A DNA stretch of 64,000 bases from Polynucleobacter sp. (GTDB taxonomy: Bacteria; Pseudomonadota; Gammaproteobacteria; Burkholderiales; Burkholderiaceae): positions 806,001-870,000 of the forward strand of contig NZ_JAUXZY010000004.1 of assembly GCF_030693775.1 (NCBI RefSeq), given 5' to 3'. The notes below the pieces were generated by a model. The model ran no database searches. It saw only the letters and a program-made list of their open reading frames with translations, and was not told the DNA's origin. Shown here piece after piece: positions 1 through 8,534 of this stretch (the stretch's first letter is position 1; every line of letters starts with the position of its first letter). Made by a program: the position numbers and the translations under genes.

Positions 1-1
1 T

Positions 2-529
2 TTACGCCGCTGCCTTTTATTAACTGCCGGGTTTACTGCTGGCCTAACGCATCCCTTGCTCGCTCTAGCGACCGCCTATAAAGATATCGATTGGGATGAG
101 TTAATTCCGGACGGCTGGCGCAAACAAGTGATCTTAGAGCTAACACGGATGAAGCGTTTTACCAACGCAGAGGATGGCGACCCAAAGGCAGATGAGGCCT
201 ACGCTAAATTAAAGAAAACCTGGGATGCCGCCCCCATCGTCAAAAACATGATTGGTAAAAAAGTACGCATTCCGGGTTATGTAGTGCCACTCGATGCAGA
301 GCGGATGCAAAGCAGTGATTTTTTGATTGTGCCGTACTTTGGTGCCTGTGTGCATTCACCGCCACCCCCAGCTAATCAAATTATTCTAATTATTCCTCCT
401 AAAGGAACTCGAACCCGAACGATGGATGCCATTTGGGTAGAGGGAACCCTTGGCGAAGAGCGTACTTTCTCAGAAGCAGGTACGAGTGCTTACGTTATTA
501 AGGCTGATAAAGTAACACCCTATCGTTAG
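2..529 (+). CDS. DUF3299 exported protein, 5' end outside window
   Basis: The reading frame is open to the left edge, so the true start lies upstream; the TTG at 56 is only an internal codon. The residues before it (LRRCLLLTAGF followed by small residues and ALA) look like the end of a signal peptide, so the protein is probably periplasmic or exported. The core resembles the DUF3299 family: a lysine-rich helix, then KVRIPGYVVPL, then LIVPYFGACVHSPPPPANQ with one cysteine, then a short beta-rich C-terminus. DUF3299 proteins have no established function. The stop is 19 bases from the convergent modA-like gene. Confidence 0.72.
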   Translation, partial: LRRCLLLTAGFTAGLTHPLLALATAYKDIDWDELIPDGWRKQVILELTRMKRFTNAEDGDPKADEAYAKLKKTWDAAPIVKNMIGKKVRIPGYVVPLDAERMQSSDFLIVPYFGACVHSPPPPANQIILIIPPKGTRTRTMDAIWVEGTLGEERTFSEAGTSAYVIKADKVTPYR

Positions 530-548
530 CAAGGCTTGATGCTGTGGC

Positions 549-1304
549 TTACGGTATTTGATAGCCAAAGCGTCGCAATATGGCCTGCGCTTTCGGCGAT
601 TGCATAAATTGATAGAGGGCAACGGCTTCCTGAGGTGCATTTTTCATCAGAACCATGCGTTGCCGGATTGGCTCATAGAGTGCAGGATTTAAAACCAAAT
701 GCTCCGTTTCTTTTGCAACCCCTGGTGCCAGTGCCAAGGATAGGGCGGTAAAGCCAATATCGGCTGACCCGCTGGCAACAAACATCGTTGCCATGCTGAT
801 GTTATCGCCATAGACGAGTTTGTCTTTAGCTAGATCCCAGAGGCCTTCGGCTTTTAGATATTCGACTGCTGCTTTGCCATAGGGCGCTAATTCGGGTTTT
901 GCAATGGCAATCTTATTGGCTTGTTTGATTGCCTTCGTGAGCTCTGCCTTACTACTCCGGAGCGCGATACCCGTTGATTTTTTACTGAGCAAGGCAATTT
1001 TGCCAATGGCATAGACCTTGCCTTCATCCCTTGTCATTTTCCGCTTAAAGAGCTCCAGTGGGTAGCTCTCATCTGCCGAGATAAAGAGCGAGAATGGCGC
1101 ACCATTCAAAATCTGGGCGGAAATATTGCCGGATGACCCATAGACAACCCGAAAATCAGTCGTGTTATCTGTTTTGAATTCTTTCTCAATAGCAAGGAAG
1201 GCATCCTTCATATTGACTGCAACCGCTATCGTGCTGACTTGAGCGTGGACTGTAGTGCAGAGTGTGACCAAGAAAAGGCTTAGGATGAATTTGATGGGCG
1301 CCAT
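549..1304 (-). CDS. modA: ModA-like molybdate ABC transporter substrate-binding protein
   Basis: This is a periplasmic oxyanion-binding receptor of the ModA/WtpA type. It has a signal peptide (KFILSLFLVTLCTTVHAQ), then the hallmark N-terminal block with a GSSGN anion-binding loop and FSLFISAD. The ATG at 1304 starts directly before the signal peptide; a longer frame to 1331 would add nine residues (MYRFDYDDC) that do not belong to a signal sequence. The expected partners modB and modC are not in the window, so either they lie elsewhere or this receptor is an orphan. The family assignment is firm; the ligand (molybdate or tungstate) is inferred. Confidence 0.85.
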   Translation of the reverse strand: MAPIKFILSLFLVTLCTTVHAQVSTIAVAVNMKDAFLAIEKEFKTDNTTDFRVVYGSSGNISAQILNGAPFSLFISADESYPLELFKRKMTRDEGKVYAIGKIALLSKKSTGIALRSSKAELTKAIKQANKIAIAKPELAPYGKAAVEYLKAEGLWDLAKDKLVYGDNISMATMFVASGSADIGFTALSLALAPGVAKETEHLVLNPALYEPIRQRMVLMKNAPQEAVALYQFMQSPKAQAILRRFGYQIP

Positions 1305-1438
1305 ACAGTCATCATAATCGAATCTATACACTAAAAAAATGACCCTAAACTGTCACAATTCCTTGAAATCACTACTAAATCGTCATACGATGATTCGATA
1401 GTAGTTCACTTAATTGCATGAATCGCGAGGGTATTAAA

Positions 1439-1810
1439 ATGAGTAACACAAAGACCATTAAAAAATTAACCAAACAGCTCGATAAGCTTGAGGCAAGTAA
1501 AGCAAGTTTAATTAAAAAATTAGAAAAAGCCCGTGCCTCTAAGGCGGCCAGTGAGGCCAAAAAAGCCGCAGTAAAACAAAAAAAAGCAGCTAAAAAGGCA
1601 GCCAGCAAGAAGGTCCCCGCCAAAAAAGTGGTGGCAAGAAAAGCCCCCACTAAAAAAGCCGCAGTAAAGAGAGTACCTGCAAAAAAAGGAGCAGCAAAAA
1701 AGGCAGCAGTAAAACGCGTCGCTCCTAAAAAGGCGGCTGCCAAAAAAGCGCCTTCAAAAGTTACCGCACCGGCAGTGAGTGGTAATCCAGTGAATAAGGT
1801 CAACACTTAG
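1439..1810 (+). CDS. Histone H1-like Lys/Ala-rich DNA-binding protein
   Basis: About 123 residues. The first 50 form a charged helix (KKLTKQLDKLEASKASLIKK), and the rest is tandem KKAA/AKK repeats with few other residues, like the H1-like nucleoid proteins of betaproteobacteria. The ATG at 1439 is preferred over the one at 1418 because GAGGG lies eight bases before it. The stop TAG overlaps the GTG of ppk2 by one base, so the two are probably translationally coupled. The role is inferred: nucleoid binding, or polyphosphate-linked given the neighbour. The opposite strand also has a long open frame, an artefact of the repeat composition. Confidence 0.8.
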   Translation: MSNTKTIKKLTKQLDKLEASKASLIKKLEKARASKAASEAKKAAVKQKKAAKKAASKKVPAKKVVARKAPTKKAAVKRVPAKKGAAKKAAVKRVAPKKAAAKKAPSKVTAPAVSGNPVNKVNT

Positions 1811-2583
1811 TGGGTAAAAGCGCAGCCCATGATGCGGAGCCCAGGAGTTACGATCAAGAGCTGAGGCTACTGCAGATTGAGCTCGTCAAACTCCAGAAAA
1901 GCCTCATTGCAAACGGCGATCAGATCCTAGTTGTATTGGAGGGTCGCGATACGGCCGGCAAGGACGGTACGATCAAAGCAATTACCGAGCACCTAAGTCC
2001 ACGCGAGACTCGGGTGGTTGCGCTGGGCAAGCCATCCGATGTGGAGTTTGACCAGTGGTACTTTCAGCGCTACATCGCTCAGTTACCCAAGCGAGGTGAA
2101 TTCGTGCTCTTTAACCGGAGTTGGTATAACCGGGCTGGCGTTGAGATGGTGATGGGCTTTTGTAGCAAAAAGCAGTACGCTGAATTCATGTCTACTGTTA
2201 ATCCGCTGGAATCGATCTTGATTCAGTCGGGCATCACTGTGCTGAAGTACTACTTGGATATTTCAAAGAAAGAGCAGAAAGAGCGACTTCAGTCACGTGA
2301 GCAAGACCCCCTTAAGCAATGGAAGATCAGCCCCATTGACCAGCAGGCCCAAAAGAAATGGAATGCGTACAGTAGCTACCGCAATGCCATGTTACTCAAG
2401 ACCAGTACAGCAGAAGCGCCCTGGACCATCGTGCGCGCCAACAATAAAAAAGAAGCGCACCTCAATTTAATTCGGGATCTTTTATTGCGAATTGACTATG
2501 CCGGTAGAGATAAAAAAATGGCAGCGCCGGATCAGAGCATCGCGTTTCGATGGAATGGCAACGTCAGCGCTTTAGAGAAGTAG
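1810..2583 (+). CDS. ppk2: Polyphosphate kinase 2
   Basis: This enzyme transfers phosphate between polyphosphate and nucleotides (PPK2 family). The Walker A motif GRDTAGKDG is at residues 45-53, the lid/Walker B region RSWYNRAGVE is near 105-114, and LKYYLDISKKEQKERLQSR follows near 145-163. Length 257 is normal for a single-domain PPK2. Translation starts at GTG 1810, overlapping the stop of the histone-like gene. That pairing suggests polyphosphate and chromatin-like packing are coordinated, which is inference. Class (ADP- or AMP-preferring) cannot be settled by eye. Confidence 0.9.
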   Translation: MGKSAAHDAEPRSYDQELRLLQIELVKLQKSLIANGDQILVVLEGRDTAGKDGTIKAITEHLSPRETRVVALGKPSDVEFDQWYFQRYIAQLPKRGEFVLFNRSWYNRAGVEMVMGFCSKKQYAEFMSTVNPLESILIQSGITVLKYYLDISKKEQKERLQSREQDPLKQWKISPIDQQAQKKWNAYSSYRNAMLLKTSTAEAPWTIVRANNKKEAHLNLIRDLLLRIDYAGRDKKMAAPDQSIAFRWNGNVSALEK

Positions 2584-2619
2584 GGTGTGGGCTCCCCATT
2601 CAGGCCAAGGCAATCCCGA

Positions 2620-4008
2620 CTAAACCAATACTGGCGGATGCGTTTTCTGAAAGCGGACCGCAGTGCGCTTGAAAAGATACAGCAGAAAGACGGCAGCAAC
2701 CCCCAAGCTCAGGCTATTGGCCGCCCAAAAGCCACTCGCACCTTGCAAGGCCAATGGCACATTGCCGGTGATATTAAAACCCAGCATATAGCCGCCACCC
2801 AGCCCAACACCCCAGAGTGAGAGGGCATAAATCAGCATTGGCCAAAATGCAATGCGGTAGGCGCGCAGAATAAAAGCGGCGCTGACTTGCAGGGCGTCAA
2901 ATATTTGATAGAAAGCGATAAATAAAAAGAGCGGAATAGCAAACTGCTTTACTTCCTCTGGGGGGTCGTACAAGTTAAGTAATTCGGTCCTGAAAAACCA
3001 GGCTGTGAGTCCAATGACGGCGCAGGCAGTAGTCGTAAAAAAGACCGAGGACCAGCCAATCTGCTCGGCTTTTGATTGTTGGTTGGCGCCAATCGATTGC
3101 GATACCAAGGTCATGGTCGCAATGGATAGGGATAAAGGAACCATATAGATCACGGTACCAATATTGGCCACAATTTGATGCCCAGCCAAGGTTTCTGTAC
3201 CAAGACGAGCAATAAAGAGGGACATGAAGGTAAATGAGGTTACTTCAATGAGGTAACTAAAGCCAATCGGCATACCCAGTCTGAGCATGACGCCGATGCG
3301 GTGTGGATCGGGTTTACTAAATCGAGCGAATAGGGCAAAGGGCTTATAAAAACGCCCGGCGATCACAATCCATAAGGTAATGAGTAGCCAGAGCCAATTA
3401 ATGATGACCGTTGCTACTGCACAGCCGGGACCTCCCATGCCTTCAATCCCAAAAGCCCCATAGATAAACAAATAGTTGAGCGGGAACTTAGCAGCTAAGC
3501 CAATCAATTGCACGATCGTAATGATGGTGGGCCGAGATACGGCATTGTGTAAGGCAACGAGTACGCGCATGACCATGCTGGCAGGCAATCCCAGCACGAG
3601 GATGTGCATGTATAAACTGGCTTTGGCGTGAATCTCGGGACTGACTTGCGAAATATCCAAGATCAAATCGGCATTCCAAAGAACCAATGCGCCAAACAGG
3701 CTGAGCAGTATTGCAAGCCAAATAGCCTGGCGAACCTCTTCACCGATTTCATCATAGCGTTTTGCTCCGAATAGTTGACCGGCAATTGGAGCCAATGCTG
3801 AAACAACACCGGTAAGCCCCACGTATACGCTAATAAAAATCGCGGAGGCCATTGCCAACGCCGCTAAATCATCTGCAGAGTAACGCGCCGTCATGGCGGT
3901 ATCGAGCACCCCAAAGGTAATTACGGCAAGTTGACCCACCAGCAGTGGGCCTGCTAACTTAAGTAATGCCGGAATATCCTCGCGTAAGCGAGAGAGTCTT
4001 AGAAGCAT
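2620..4008 (-). CDS. MATE-family multidrug/sodium antiporter
   Basis: A 462-residue protein with about twelve hydrophobic segments in two related halves, typical of NorM/DinF-type MATE exporters. Recognisable stretches are LLVGQLAVITFGVLDTAMTA at the N-terminus (with the conserved D in TM1), SAIFISVYVGLTGVVSALAP, and FGIEGMGGPGCAVATVI in the middle. It acts in the inner membrane and extrudes cationic compounds in exchange for sodium or protons. It is a single gene, convergent with ppk2. The substrate cannot be told from sequence. Confidence 0.88.
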   Translation of the reverse strand: MLLRLSRLREDIPALLKLAGPLLVGQLAVITFGVLDTAMTARYSADDLAALAMASAIFISVYVGLTGVVSALAPIAGQLFGAKRYDEIGEEVRQAIWLAILLSLFGALVLWNADLILDISQVSPEIHAKASLYMHILVLGLPASMVMRVLVALHNAVSRPTIITIVQLIGLAAKFPLNYLFIYGAFGIEGMGGPGCAVATVIINWLWLLITLWIVIAGRFYKPFALFARFSKPDPHRIGVMLRLGMPIGFSYLIEVTSFTFMSLFIARLGTETLAGHQIVANIGTVIYMVPLSLSIATMTLVSQSIGANQQSKAEQIGWSSVFFTTTACAVIGLTAWFFRTELLNLYDPPEEVKQFAIPLFLFIAFYQIFDALQVSAAFILRAYRIAFWPMLIYALSLWGVGLGGGYMLGFNITGNVPLALQGASGFWAANSLSLGVAAVFLLYLFKRTAVRFQKTHPPVLV

Positions 4009-4152
4009 GGGAAGTGGTTAATCAGCGACAAGAGGCCGACTGTAATGTTTGTGTTCTTCAAGGAGCTATTTTACTGCTTCGCCGATAAAGCATGTTCAGT
4101 GGTTTTTCGATCTTGCTGTGCAGGATCTAAACAAGCATATTGAATGAATCGG

Positions 4153-5871
4153 CTATTCAGGCGTCACGCGGTAAAGCCGCAAGCGCTCCGCACGATCGGC
4201 TGCCCGCCGATCTTCCCACAGCAGAGTAATCGTTTTTTGATTGAGGCTAGCGTAGGCCTTTGCCTCTAACTGACTGTGGGTCAATACATAAGGGCAGCTG
4301 GCATCATCCCGCAAGGGGAGTTTTGTGAAGTAACTAAAGGATGCTAGCTGCGAGGAGCCAATATTGCTAGTATCAATACAGCGCGCATCTTTTGGGGCTG
4401 CTTGTACCAATCGCTCAGCTACAAAGCGGTAGGTTTTGGCGTAATTAATGGTGGGCAGCCAAAGGGTCATGAGAAGTACCCACATTAACACCGTACCCGA
4501 AGCCGAAATAATTAAACAGCGCCAGATTACTTTGGGTGCGCGCGAAGTGCGCCAGCGAATCACTGCAATCCAAAGGCCGGTAATACCAATGGCAATCACA
4601 AAGGCGGTCAAACTAAACTGCGCCTCATAGCCTGGAATAAAGCGGGCCACATTGGCTGCGGTGCTGGCCGGAAATCCAGTGATCTTCGCCAGCCAAATGA
4701 CCCAAATGGCTATACCAATAATGGTGAAACTCAGCATCGCCAGCCAATCAATAAAGCTAATCAGATTGCGTTTCAGAATCGGCAAGCTAAAAATAGCCAG
4801 AATGGCCATGGGCGGGATCAATACGATCAAATCGTGTTCGTTCGCATCAACGCGCAGAAGTACGTAGATGATTCCGCTGAGTATGAGGCCCAGTGGAATG
4901 CATAAATGGGCCGCACGCCAAGACCCCGCATTTTTTTCGCGAGCCCAATGCGCGATTGCCACGATGGCGAGCGGCCACACTGGCCAGGCATAAAGCCAGA
5001 AGTTCACGCCCAGAAAGCCAATCGATTCAGCGGAAGGACTACTCTGCATCGGCGGCACATTGATCCACGCATCCAATGCATTGGCCCGCTGAGATTCGGT
5101 TAAATCAAATAGGAACCACAGTAAGGGCCAAAGCGCAAAGCCAATCAGACCCAATACGACCGATGTGAGCGACCAGCGAAAGCGCAATCGCGCATTACTG
5201 ACAAATACTGCACTCACGGTTGCCAAGATAACGAGGATGGTGAGGTATAGATTACTGGATAGTGCCAAGACCATCACGCCCAGGCCAGTCCATGCACCAC
5301 CTTGCCAAGGCTTATCGAGTCCACGCACGGTGCCGTACAGCACAAAACTAATACCCATCAATTGAGCCATCATGGGGGTGGTTTCATGAGTGCGCTGAGC
5401 TAAGCCAACACATGCTAAGAATATAAGCAGAGCACCATCCGCCAAGGTCATGCCGTATGCCTTGGATTGCGGTTGACCGCCGACCGCTAGTGCCATCGGC
5501 TGTAATTCACGTCGGCGCCCTAATAGATAGGTGGCATACCAAATGGCAAGAGCAGCTGCAAAAAAACACAGGGCCGAATAAAGTCGGCTAGCGTTCGCTA
5601 GGCCAATGAGTGGTCCAAACCATTCCATCAGTAAGCCGCCAAGCCAATATGGCAGTGGCGCGCCGAGGGCAGCATCGCGCCCAGCTAAGTGAGGGATCAG
5701 CCAATCCTGGAGATTGCCTTGGTATAGCGACCACATACCGCCAAAGCCGATGGCATCCTCGTTCTTCCAAGGGTCTCGTTGGAATAGACCGGCCAAACCA
5801 TAGATGAGCGTTAATGCAAAGATAACTGTGCGTGGAATCGATGCAGTAGCGGCGGCGGTGAGTTTAACCAT
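4153..5871 (-). CDS. ArnT/PMT-like membrane glycosyltransferase
   Basis: About 572 residues with roughly eleven to thirteen hydrophobic segments and a soluble C-terminal domain, the layout of GT-C (family 39/83) enzymes that use polyprenyl-phosphate sugars on the periplasmic side. The first periplasmic loop carries FQRDPWKNEDAIGFGGMW; the acidic residues here match the position of the catalytic acid in ArnT-like proteins. The ATG at 5871 is chosen because the longer frame adds 13 non-hydrophobic residues. It lies downstream of rpmE but beyond its terminator. Acceptor and sugar are unknown. Confidence 0.72.
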   Translation of the reverse strand: MVKLTAAATASIPRTVIFALTLIYGLAGLFQRDPWKNEDAIGFGGMWSLYQGNLQDWLIPHLAGRDAALGAPLPYWLGGLLMEWFGPLIGLANASRLYSALCFFAAALAIWYATYLLGRRRELQPMALAVGGQPQSKAYGMTLADGALLIFLACVGLAQRTHETTPMMAQLMGISFVLYGTVRGLDKPWQGGAWTGLGVMVLALSSNLYLTILVILATVSAVFVSNARLRFRWSLTSVVLGLIGFALWPLLWFLFDLTESQRANALDAWINVPPMQSSPSAESIGFLGVNFWLYAWPVWPLAIVAIAHWAREKNAGSWRAAHLCIPLGLILSGIIYVLLRVDANEHDLIVLIPPMAILAIFSLPILKRNLISFIDWLAMLSFTIIGIAIWVIWLAKITGFPASTAANVARFIPGYEAQFSLTAFVIAIGITGLWIAVIRWRTSRAPKVIWRCLIISASGTVLMWVLLMTLWLPTINYAKTYRFVAERLVQAAPKDARCIDTSNIGSSQLASFSYFTKLPLRDDASCPYVLTHSQLEAKAYASLNQKTITLLWEDRRAADRAERLRLYRVTPE

Positions 5872-5921
5872 GCAGGTGGTGATGGTGAAATTGCATTTGG
5901 GCGATATCAATTACAGCTAAG

Positions 5922-5947
5922 AAAAAAGGCAGCACAGGCTGCCTTTT
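5922..5947 (-). terminator. Intrinsic terminator of rpmE
   Basis: A perfect 10-bp stem (AAAAGGCAGC at 5924-5933 with GCTGCCTTTT at 5938-5947) encloses a 4-base loop. Read on the minus strand it ends in a run of six T, 41 bases after the rpmE stop. Confidence 0.85.
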
Positions 5948-5987
5948 CAGGGTTGCGGGAGAGAAGCAACTTACCCCCACAAAATCA

Positions 5988-6350
5988 TTACGCCTTCTTG
6001 GGAGCTGCTTTTTTGGCCGCTGGTTTCTCAGCAGCTTTGGTTTCAGCAGCAGCTGCTTTTTTCTCAGCCGTTTTAGCAGCGCCATCGCCAGTTGCCTTAG
6101 CAACGGCTTTGCTACCAAACTTCTGACGGAATTTCTCAACCCGGCCAGCGGTATCCATAATCTTCTGGGTGCCGGTGTAGAAAGGATGCGACTCTGAAGA
6201 GGTCTCAATTTTGGAGAGCGGATATTCTTTGCCGTCTTCCCATTTCACGGTTTCTTTGGTGGTGATGGTCGAGCGGGTTTTAAAGCTGAAGTTGTTGGAA
6301 ACATCGACAAAAACAACTTCGCGGTAATCAGGGTGAATGCCAGGTTTCAT
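5988..6350 (-). CDS. rpmE2: 50S ribosomal protein L31 type B with Lys/Ala-rich tail
   Basis: Residues 1-85 match type B L31 ([18 protein letters not shown], then [13 protein letters not shown]), the zinc-free form lacking the cysteines of type A. Residues 86-120 are an added tail of alanine and lysine ([19 protein letters not shown]), unlike the usual type B length of about 85-90. The start has AAGGA eight bases upstream. It sits downstream of rho, an order common in betaproteobacteria. The tail resembles that of histone H1-like proteins and may add nucleic-acid contacts (inference). Confidence 0.92.
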   Translation of the reverse strand: MKPGIHPDYREVVFVDVSNNFSFKTRSTITTKETVKWEDGKEYPLSKIETSSESHPFYTGTQKIMDTAGRVEKFRQKFGSKAVAKATGDGAAKTAEKKAAAAETKAAEKPAAKKAAPKKA

Positions 6351-6496
6351 AAGTGTCCTTATTGCAGGTAGCCGTTTCAGTTCCAGTGAGAGAAGTGAAA
6401 TACTTGCCCAGGTAAAAGTAAATACAACGGTGAATCAAAAAAAGCCACACCCAAGGTGTCGCAAAGACGAAATTATGCCATGAAATCAATAAGAAA

Positions 6497-6521
6497 GGCT
6501 AGATTTGCGATCCACCTAGCC
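6497..6521 (-). terminator. Possible weak terminator after rho
   Basis: GGCTAG (6497-6502) pairs with CTAGCC (6516-6521) around a 13-base loop, and on the minus strand the stem is followed by TTTCTT. The stem is short, so this is tentative. Confidence 0.35.
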
Positions 6522-6529
6522 TAGGCTTC

Positions 6530-7792
6530 TTAGCCTCCGCGGCGCATCAGATCGAAGAATTCCCCATTGTTCTTGGTCGATTTGAGCTTATCGACAATGA
6601 AGTTCATCGCCTCAATGTCGTCCATATCGGCCAATAACTTGCGTAAAACCCAGATTTTTTGGAGATTTTCAGGCTTGACCAACAATTCTTCACGGCGGGT
6701 GCCGGATTTATTGAGGTTAATCGCAGGATAGACTCGGCGCTCAGCCAAACGGCGCTCGAGGTGGACTTCCATATTGCCGGTGCCCTTAAATTCTTCATAA
6801 ATCAGGTCATCCATGCGGCTGCCGGTTTCAATCAAGGCGGTGGCCAAAATCGTTAAGGAGCCACCTTCTTCAATATTCCGGGCTGCACCGAAGAAGCGTT
6901 TTGGGCGCTGCAAGGCATTGGCATCGACACCGCCCGACAATACTTTGCCAGACGATGGCACAACGGTGTTGTACGCGCGAGCAAGGCGAGTAATGGAGTC
7001 GAGCAAAATAATCACGTCTTTTTTCATTTCCACCAAGCGCTTGGCTTTTTCAATCACCATCTCGGCAACTTGAACGTGACGCACTGCTGGCTCATCAAAG
7101 GTAGAGGCAACGACTTCGCCGCGAACGGAGCGCTGCATTTCGGTAACCTCTTCGGGGCGCTCATCAACGAGCAGCACAATCAGAATGGCATCCGGGAAAT
7201 TGGTGGAGATGGCATGGGCAATGTGCTGCATCATGACCGTCTTACCTGACTTGGGTGAAGACACGATTAAGCCGCGCTGACCAAAGCCAATCGGCGAGAT
7301 CATATCGATGATGCGACCGGTTAAATTCTCTTCGGCTTTAATGTCGCGCTCTAAATGAATGGTGCGATTAGGGTGAAGGGGCGTCAAGTTCTCAAACATG
7401 ATGCGGTTCTTCAGGGCCTCTGGTGCTAAGCCATTGATCTTATCGACCTTGACCAGTGCAAAGTAACGCTCACCGTCCTTTGGTGTGCGAACTTCACCTT
7501 CAACGCTATCGCCCGTATGTAGATTGAAGCGACGAATTTGGGCGGGCGAGATGTAAATGTCGTCGGGCGAAGCCATATAGGAGGCTTCGGGCGAACGTAA
7601 AAAGCCAAAGCCGTCTGGCAATACTTCGAGTACGCCATCACCGAATACGGATTCACCAGACTTGGCCCGCTTTTTCAAAATCGCAAACATCAATTCTTGT
7701 TTGCGCATCCGCTGGGTATTTTCAATTTCGAGGCTAGCTGCCATCTCGAGGAGGGCGGAAACGTGGAGTACTTTTAATTCAGTTAATTGCAT
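6530..7792 (-). CDS. rho: Transcription termination factor Rho
   Basis: A 420-residue hexameric RNA-dependent ATPase. The N-terminal helical domain ([19 protein letters not shown]) is followed by the RNA-binding fold with GFGFLRS at 61-67, the Walker A loop [11 protein letters not shown] near 178-188, [12 protein letters not shown], and [13 protein letters not shown] (Walker B). The C-terminus is normal and no insertion is seen. The gene has its own promoter and a long pyrimidine-rich leader (described separately), which is consistent with Rho-dependent autoregulation as known in enterobacteria. Confidence 0.98.
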   Translation of the reverse strand: MQLTELKVLHVSALLEMAASLEIENTQRMRKQELMFAILKKRAKSGESVFGDGVLEVLPDGFGFLRSPEASYMASPDDIYISPAQIRRFNLHTGDSVEGEVRTPKDGERYFALVKVDKINGLAPEALKNRIMFENLTPLHPNRTIHLERDIKAEENLTGRIIDMISPIGFGQRGLIVSSPKSGKTVMMQHIAHAISTNFPDAILIVLLVDERPEEVTEMQRSVRGEVVASTFDEPAVRHVQVAEMVIEKAKRLVEMKKDVIILLDSITRLARAYNTVVPSSGKVLSGGVDANALQRPKRFFGAARNIEEGGSLTILATALIETGSRMDDLIYEEFKGTGNMEVHLERRLAERRVYPAINLNKSGTRREELLVKPENLQKIWVLRKLLADMDDIEAMNFIVDKLKSTKNNGEFFDLMRRGG

Positions 7793-7995
7793 TGTGTTTA
7801 GTCGTATCAGTAGAAAAGTGGGGGCTGGTTGCTGCCAGAACGGCGGCGAGCCAAAAAAGGTGCGTTACGTTAGTGGGAAGTCAAAATCAAATGGGCGCGC
7901 CAAAAAATGAGCTTGGAATCAATCAGGGAAAAAATCAAGAAACAAAGAAGAGGGGGATGTAGAGCCAGAAGTGGGGAAGCACTGAATAGTGCGTT
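7793..7995 (-). promoter_or_regulatory. Pyrimidine-rich rho leader
   Basis: About 200 bases lie between the predicted transcription start and the rho ATG. On the sense strand long stretches are C/T-rich and G-poor (for example CTACATCCCCCTCTTC and CTTGATTTTTTCCCTG), the composition of Rho-loading (rut) sites. A small hairpin, GCACT-ATTC-AGTGC, lies near its 5' end (7978-7991). Autogenous termination within this leader is inferred. No convincing gene is present on either strand. Confidence 0.5.
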
Positions 7996-8001
7996 TAAAG
8001 A

Positions 8002-8029
8002 ATATTACACCAAAAAAGCCATTTGGCAA
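8002..8029 (-). promoter_or_regulatory. Sigma70-type promoter of rho
   Basis: On the minus strand TTGCCA (8029-8024) and TAATAT (8007-8002) are separated by 16 bases. This gives a start near 7995, between the trxA terminator-like hairpin and rho. Confidence 0.6.
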
Positions 8030-8072
8030 GATACACGGTCAAAAAAGGGTTTCCCAGCAAAAGAGGCAAGCA

Positions 8073-8101
8073 AAGACAGGCTCGAATAGTGAGCCTGTCT
8101 T
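8073..8101 (-). terminator. Stem-loop after trxA
   Basis: An 11-bp perfect stem (AAGACAGGCTC with GAGCCTGTCTT) around a 7-base loop lies ten bases past the trxA stop. On the minus strand the T-run after it is short, so it may be a weak terminator or an RNA-end stabiliser. Confidence 0.6.
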
Positions 8102-8110
8102 GCGGGATAC

Positions 8111-8437
8111 TTAAATATTGCCGTCGATGAAGGCGGCTAACTGGGACTTAGAGAGCGCGCCTACTTTTTGAGCGGCTACTGCGCCCCCTTTGAAAAGGAT
8201 CAAGGTTGGAATGCCGCGAATATTAAACTGCGCTGGAACGCCTTGGTTCTCGTCTACGTTCATTTTGGCGATTTGGATTTTGTCGCCGTACTCGGTCGAC
8301 AGCTCTTCCAAAATAGGACCAATCATTTTGCAAGGACCGCACCACTCTGCCCAAAAATCAAGCAAAACTGGCTTATCGGATTGGAGAACATCTTGCTCGA
8401 ATGAAGCGTCACTGACGTATTTAATGCCGGCACCCAT
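8111..8437 (-). CDS. trxA: Thioredoxin 1
   Basis: A 108-residue thioredoxin: DFWAEWCGPCKMIGP carries the active-site WCGPC at 32-36, and GIPTLILFKGG carries the cis-proline. The start at 8437 has AAGGAA eight bases upstream; the longer open frame to 8668 adds 77 residues unlike thioredoxin and runs under the addB start, so it is rejected. It acts as a cytoplasmic disulfide reductase and lies just upstream of rho, a conserved neighbourhood. Confidence 0.97.
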   Translation of the reverse strand: MGAGIKYVSDASFEQDVLQSDKPVLLDFWAEWCGPCKMIGPILEELSTEYGDKIQIAKMNVDENQGVPAQFNIRGIPTLILFKGGAVAAQKVGALSKSQLAAFIDGNI

Positions 8438-8534
8438 GAAAAATTCCTTATTTATTAGTATGTCGAAGCTTATATTAGCAATAAGCCAGCTTTTCTGCCT
8501 AAAACAACAGATTACCGCATAAATCCGATTGACC

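Noticed and set aside
1371..1405. Imperfect inverted repeat ACTACTA/TAGTAGT before the histone-like gene
   Set aside because: The inner part does not pair well and there is no T-run, so it is not called as an operator or terminator.
1375..1806. 143-codon frame opposite the histone-like gene
   Set aside because: It mirrors the Lys/Ala repeats as Phe/Ala repeats, an expected artefact of repeated codons; the plus strand has the ribosome site and the ppk2 overlap.
7907..8089. 60-codon frame between rho and trxA on the plus strand
   Set aside because: It runs opposite the rho promoter and leader, lacks a ribosome site and has a highly basic, low-information sequence.
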